DNA from: Uranotaenia lowii
Lineage: Eukaryota; Arthropoda; Insecta; Diptera; Culicidae
Length of the DNA stretch: 64,000 nucleotides
Assembly (NCBI RefSeq): GCF_029784155.1
Contig: NW_026598422.1
Span: 124,001 to 188,000, forward strand
Reading direction: 5' to 3'
Both the position numbers and the translations under genes were made by a program. Positions 60,115-64,000 of the stretch are shown here, piece after piece. The notes beneath the pieces were generated by a model. The model made no database searches, was not told where the DNA came from, and saw only the letters and a list, made by a program, of their open reading frames with translations. Each line of letters begins with the position of its first letter. Positions within the stretch are counted from its first letter, which is position 1.

Positions 60115-60600
60115 TCAATCTTCCATTAAAGATTGATTGTTTAAGTTAAGGTTAACTGAACACTGTGTTTCTAAAACTTTTACTAGAAAAAATGAAGAAG
60201 TTTCCAAAAATTTCTGAAAAAAAACTAGAGCAGCATCTTCGACACAAAAAAAAGATGATAAGCCCTCTCTACGGAAGGTTAAGCACGTAATTCCGTCAAC
60301 TGTGAAGCTGAACCTGAAGCTTCCAGCAGCATCATCATCAAGGCTTAATTTCGCTACGGTTTCGTGTCTCCAGTTTGAGGCGGCCTGAAGAAAGGTTGAG
60401 TGACTTCCCCCGAAAATCCGCTTGGACGACCCAGATGAGTTATCACCGAAAGTGCCAAACTTAAAGCTCAAACCGACCTCAACGGAGAAATTATTAAACG
60501 GATGAAAGCGGTTTCTTGTCTTTTGGAGTAGATTTTTCTTCACCTTCGCTCAAGTTTCCGCACCAAAATTCCCGCCCGCCCATGTATCATAACTAAGCGT
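60115..60600 (-). pseudogene. Coding-like patch, possibly a decayed exon; strand uncertain
   Basis: A GC-richer island in AT-rich DNA. On the minus strand a frame of about 140 codons is open (60115-60543, no ATG at its head). A separate 29-codon ATG frame (starting MGGREFWCGNLSEGEEK, near 60583) ends in it. On the plus strand two shorter stop-bounded frames also look protein-like (KPSLRKVKHVIPSTVKL near 60260 and LDDPDELSPKVPNLKL near 60425). Composition suggests former coding sequence, but I recognise no family and cannot choose the strand. Confidence 0.25.
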
Positions 60601-61207
60601 AAAGTTTATTTACTGTATCGTTTTTTTTTTTGGTTTGGTCAACCCTGGTTAAAAAATTCGGGGGAGTGAAAAGTGAGATGGTTAATCGCTGGCTCGCTTT
60701 GTAATTTAATTAAAGGTGGAAAAATAAAAATTCATGCATCAATTAACTACTGGCGCGCACAGTCTGCCCCGCCCGATAAGCCTCCAAAAGTTATGGCAAA
60801 TGAGTTATCAGCGCTTTTTATTTGCTACCTACTCTGCGAGGAATTTTTATATGTGAAATGTCTCGCGCATGAAATATGTATGAGAAAACGGATGCTCCAA
60901 AGCCCGTCATAGACCGAATTTGAAGTCGTTGGAAAAGAACTGAAATATGACAGCGAGGAATCAGATAGAGAAATAAAACATAACAACAGCAACTGGTAGC
61001 AAGGCTTCGAAATATTTGGGGGATTTTTTTTAAAGATAATGTTTGAAAAATATTCTCTTCATTCCTAACATTCTTTCATCATAATCTTTATTGTTCCAAG
61101 TATCAAGACAAGAAGATAAGTAAAATCAAAAATACCTCATTTGAAAAAGAGGTACTTTTGAGAAACCAAGTTTTGAAAAATGCTGTAGCTAAAACGTTGT
61201 TTTAGAA
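60601..61207. other. No gene seen
   Basis: A moderately GC-rich piece (60660-60910) with a 79-codon plus-strand frame of no recognised family, then AT-rich DNA. Confidence 0.35.
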
Positions 61208-61576
61208 GTGAGTACTCCTACTTTGGGCCTAGAACCCACTTTAGTCCTAAAATGCCGAAAATCGGAAATAACTAATTTCGCTTGCTAAATTCAAGACGCT
61301 CATAGGCAGATTATGAAATCTTATTCTTCCTTCATACTATCATACCGCTTTTCGTCATTGTTATTGTTATAAAATTTTCAACGATTTTAAAATGTAGGGT
61401 GAGTGTTCCAACTTTGGTCCTAAATGCCGAAAATTGTAAATAATTCATTTTACTAGCATAGGATAAAGATACTACTATGCACATAATGAACTCTTATTCT
61501 TCCTGAATCCTACCATACCATTTTGCCACAAAAAGTACACCTGATAAAATTTTCAACAATTTTTAAAATGTACTGT
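61208..61576 (+). repeat. Two-unit tandem duplication, about 191 bp
   Basis: Units start GTGAGTACTCC at 61208 and GTGAGTGTTCC at 61399. Both contain 'ctttggKcct', 'aaatgccgaaaat', 'cttattcttcc' and end in 'ttttcaacRatttttaaaatgta'. They are clearly diverged, so the duplication is old. Confidence 0.8.
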
Positions 61577-64000
61577 CTAGTCAGTGGTAATTCAGACAGC
61601 TCACATAATGGGGCGCGGTTTAAAAAAAAAACAGAATGAATGAGGAAAAATCATTTTTTTTACTGTCCAAGCCAAAGATAAAAGGGAAATAACTTTCACT
61701 GTAAAGAATAAAATCATACTACCTATTTTTTTCTAAAATAACTGAAAATAAATGGAAAACCCGGAAAATTTGTAAGGGGTCCAAAAAAAAAGGAGACTTT
61801 TCACTTTTAAATTCCATTTTCAGAACTGAAATTATCACAACTTTGTTTCGACACTAACAAATGAACAAAGGTGCGAATTTTTAATTGAGGCACAATTGAG
61901 AATCAATATTGAACATTTCTAACATTTTTTGTCAGCTTTACGCAAATAAACAACAATTAAGTTAACACAAATAAGTATCAGAAATTGTACTGCTGATAGA
62001 GCTAACGGAGAGTGAAAATGCTTGAGATATTCATAACAGAAGTAGAAGTGTTTTCAATCGTTGAAAATGTGTTATAATTTTTCATGATAATATTTAATTG
62101 AAGATTACTTTTTTTATAATTTATTATTTTATTTTACACACATACATTTGACAGGAATTTTTGTTCTAGGTCAGTTGGTTCAAAGATGGAAATTTCGATC
62201 ATCCATATCTTTGCAAATCTTTTAATAACGGTGAAATGTTTGTTCCAAATTTTTATAGAAACTTGTAGATTAGATCATAAACTAAAAGTATATTTCCTGA
62301 AGAATATAAACCTCACACCAATTTATAAGAACGGGGGGGCGGGTTTTGGGTGTTGACCACCCCCTCTACCCCCCCCCCCATAAAAGATAAACTATGTAAA
62401 GCAACATGTTCTTCTCTAAACTCAAAATTTTAAATGCTTTATCAAATGTTGAAAAACGGCTAAAGTGAATAGCCAGTAACAATCTCGACGCAGAACTTAA
62501 GCCAAAACTTCGAAATCTTATCCCAGGTTCAAAATTCTATTCAAAGACTGTGTCACTGAATCGCCAATACTGCAGCTCATTCGCACAATAATAATTAAAA
62601 TTTAAAGTAGAAATCCAGCTTAATAATTATAATTTTACGTTGAAATCCACCCTGAATCTTATTTATTTCAAAAGCAATTTATTAGGACTTTTCAGTGAAA
62701 AATAGTATTAGGTATAAGAAATGAACCCTTTATTCTTTTTCTTTATTTTTAAATTAAACAATAAGTTTCAAAATATTGAGAGCATGAAGCAAAAACACAA
62801 TTTTCCACTTATTTTTCTTAATCGTTCGTTCCAAATTATTTCTTTCGATTCAGTTTCAATAAATTTTAAATTCATGAGAGCATACAAATTTAAGAGAAAA
62901 CAAATAAAAATAGAGTTTCGAAAGCTGCTTAGCTAAGAATTTGATTTTAATGATTTTGTTTTAAAATTAAATTAATATTTAGAAAGTGAATCGAACCAAA
63001 AATTTATATTAATTCGTTTTTTCGAATCACGATTCAACAATATACTTCAGTTTTATAAAAGGATGTATAAGTTGTTTAAAAGGATATCAAATTAAGTATG
63101 TAGAGAAAGTATGCTAAACTTCTCTAATTTCAAATTTTTTAAATTCAAATCTCTAATTTAGTTAAATGAAATTTGATGGGAAGAGGAGAAGCAGTGTGCA
63201 TCATGGTCGTGTACTATTGTTTTTTTTTTAAGAAGTGTAGCTAATCAAGTTCATCCATTACTTTGATGATCATTCACTTAGATTAAAAAAAATCGTTTGA
63301 ATCATTACAAATTTTATGCTGATACGAATTTTTTTTTCAAGAACACAATTTCAGCCTTCTTTGATTCCAATATTCAACTCCACATTCAAGGGGGTTTCAT
63401 AAATTCACATGGCCATAGATTTAACATTTTTTTTTAGATGAAAAGAATTTAAGAGCTAATTTTGATTTATGTTGGTGCCCTAAGTTATATTCAACTAGGT
63501 TAAAAATCATTTAAGAAAATTCTGCACTTTTCTGACAAAACTTTTTAACATTACGATTAAAATTCTAAATAAGGGTTTATACCAAATTTCTTTCCCAAGA
63601 ACGAAAATTATATGGACTTCTGTGAAAAAAAATTATTAATGTTTTCTGTATGTTTACTGTTCCACATTTTGTAAAATAAAAGACTTTTGACGAATGTTTA
63701 AAGAAGTAATAACTACATTGAATTTAAAATAACTCTCAAAGCAGAAACCGAATCGTTTTTCAGAGTTCGGTAAGTTTTTTTTTAGTGAAATAATATCTAT
63801 GTTTTTAAAAACTTTCTTCAGTAATGTCAGAACTACTTGTCTTTCCGAATTTTTAAAAACTTTAGATTTTTTTTTTACATTGACCATAAAAGTATTATTC
63901 CTTATTTGAATAAAGTATAATAAACAAATTCAGAATCATTTTTTTTTCATCTTAAATTGTAAGTTTATCAGTTATCAATGATTGATTTCGCTCAAAGCTG
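61577..64000. other. AT-rich DNA with one G/C homopolymer pair
   Basis: At 62333-62379 a G7CG3 run is followed by C-rich runs, including C11, an isolated GC-only island. Everything else to the right edge is AT-rich with short frames and no recognised gene. Confidence 0.45.

Overview
This is a 64 kb stretch of AT-rich, transposon-dense eukaryotic DNA. It is most likely from an insect, and I infer a mosquito-like dipteran. The grounds are RTE-type non-LTR retrotransposons, CCHC-bearing LINE ORF1, small Helitrons, piggyBac-, Tc1- and hAT-type debris, tRNA-derived SINEs, and one short exon with insect-style splice signals. There are no bacterial-type operons, no rRNA, no CRISPR array, and no intact host gene. 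Nearly all long open frames belong to retroelements or to a simple repeat.

Left part (1-12 kb): a minus-strand RTE-like element (about 4041 to beyond the left edge) is interrupted at 257-1744 by a second LINE that carries only an intact ORF1 (345 aa, RRM-like fold plus CCHC knuckle). A terminal-inverted-repeat element (6498-7716) holds two facing tRNA-like, Pol III-like units. Next comes a complete non-autonomous Helitron (7741-9017) with internal 143-bp periodicity.

Centre-left (11.5-22.7 kb): a MITE-like host with repeated ACTCAG motifs was split by a 4.9 kb insertion with a 19-bp target duplication. Inside that lies a 207-bp piggyBac-type MITE. Two tRNA-derived SINEs and a near-perfect 163-bp-arm hairpin (22331-22687) follow.

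Centre (23.3-31.3 kb): 2.7 kb of heptamer repeat (GATGAGA grading into GATGAAA), a decayed relative of the same array, and a 1.19 kb Tc1-type palindrome with nested TIRs.

Right-centre (31.5-49.7 kb): Helitron 3' ends at 31528 (-), 40519 (+) and 42751 (-), and a second RTE copy (32951-36070, minus). A second retroposon with an 18-bp target duplication (46532-49635) contains a third, 5'-truncated RTE copy (47094-49181, plus, 9-bp TSD).

Right part (49.7-64 kb): the one credible host-gene piece is a terminal exon on the minus strand (54636-54876). It encodes a Rad23-type XPC-binding domain and then stops, without the usual C-terminal UBA domain. A Helitron begins 46 bp upstream of its splice acceptor, and a 1.8 kb palindrome is inserted inside that Helitron's 5' terminus. 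Further right are a small MITE, a possible decayed coding patch at 60.1-60.6 kb, a two-unit tandem duplication and AT-rich DNA.

The window is therefore best read as a stratigraphy of nested insertions. Several insertion orders can be read directly from target duplications and interrupted frames.
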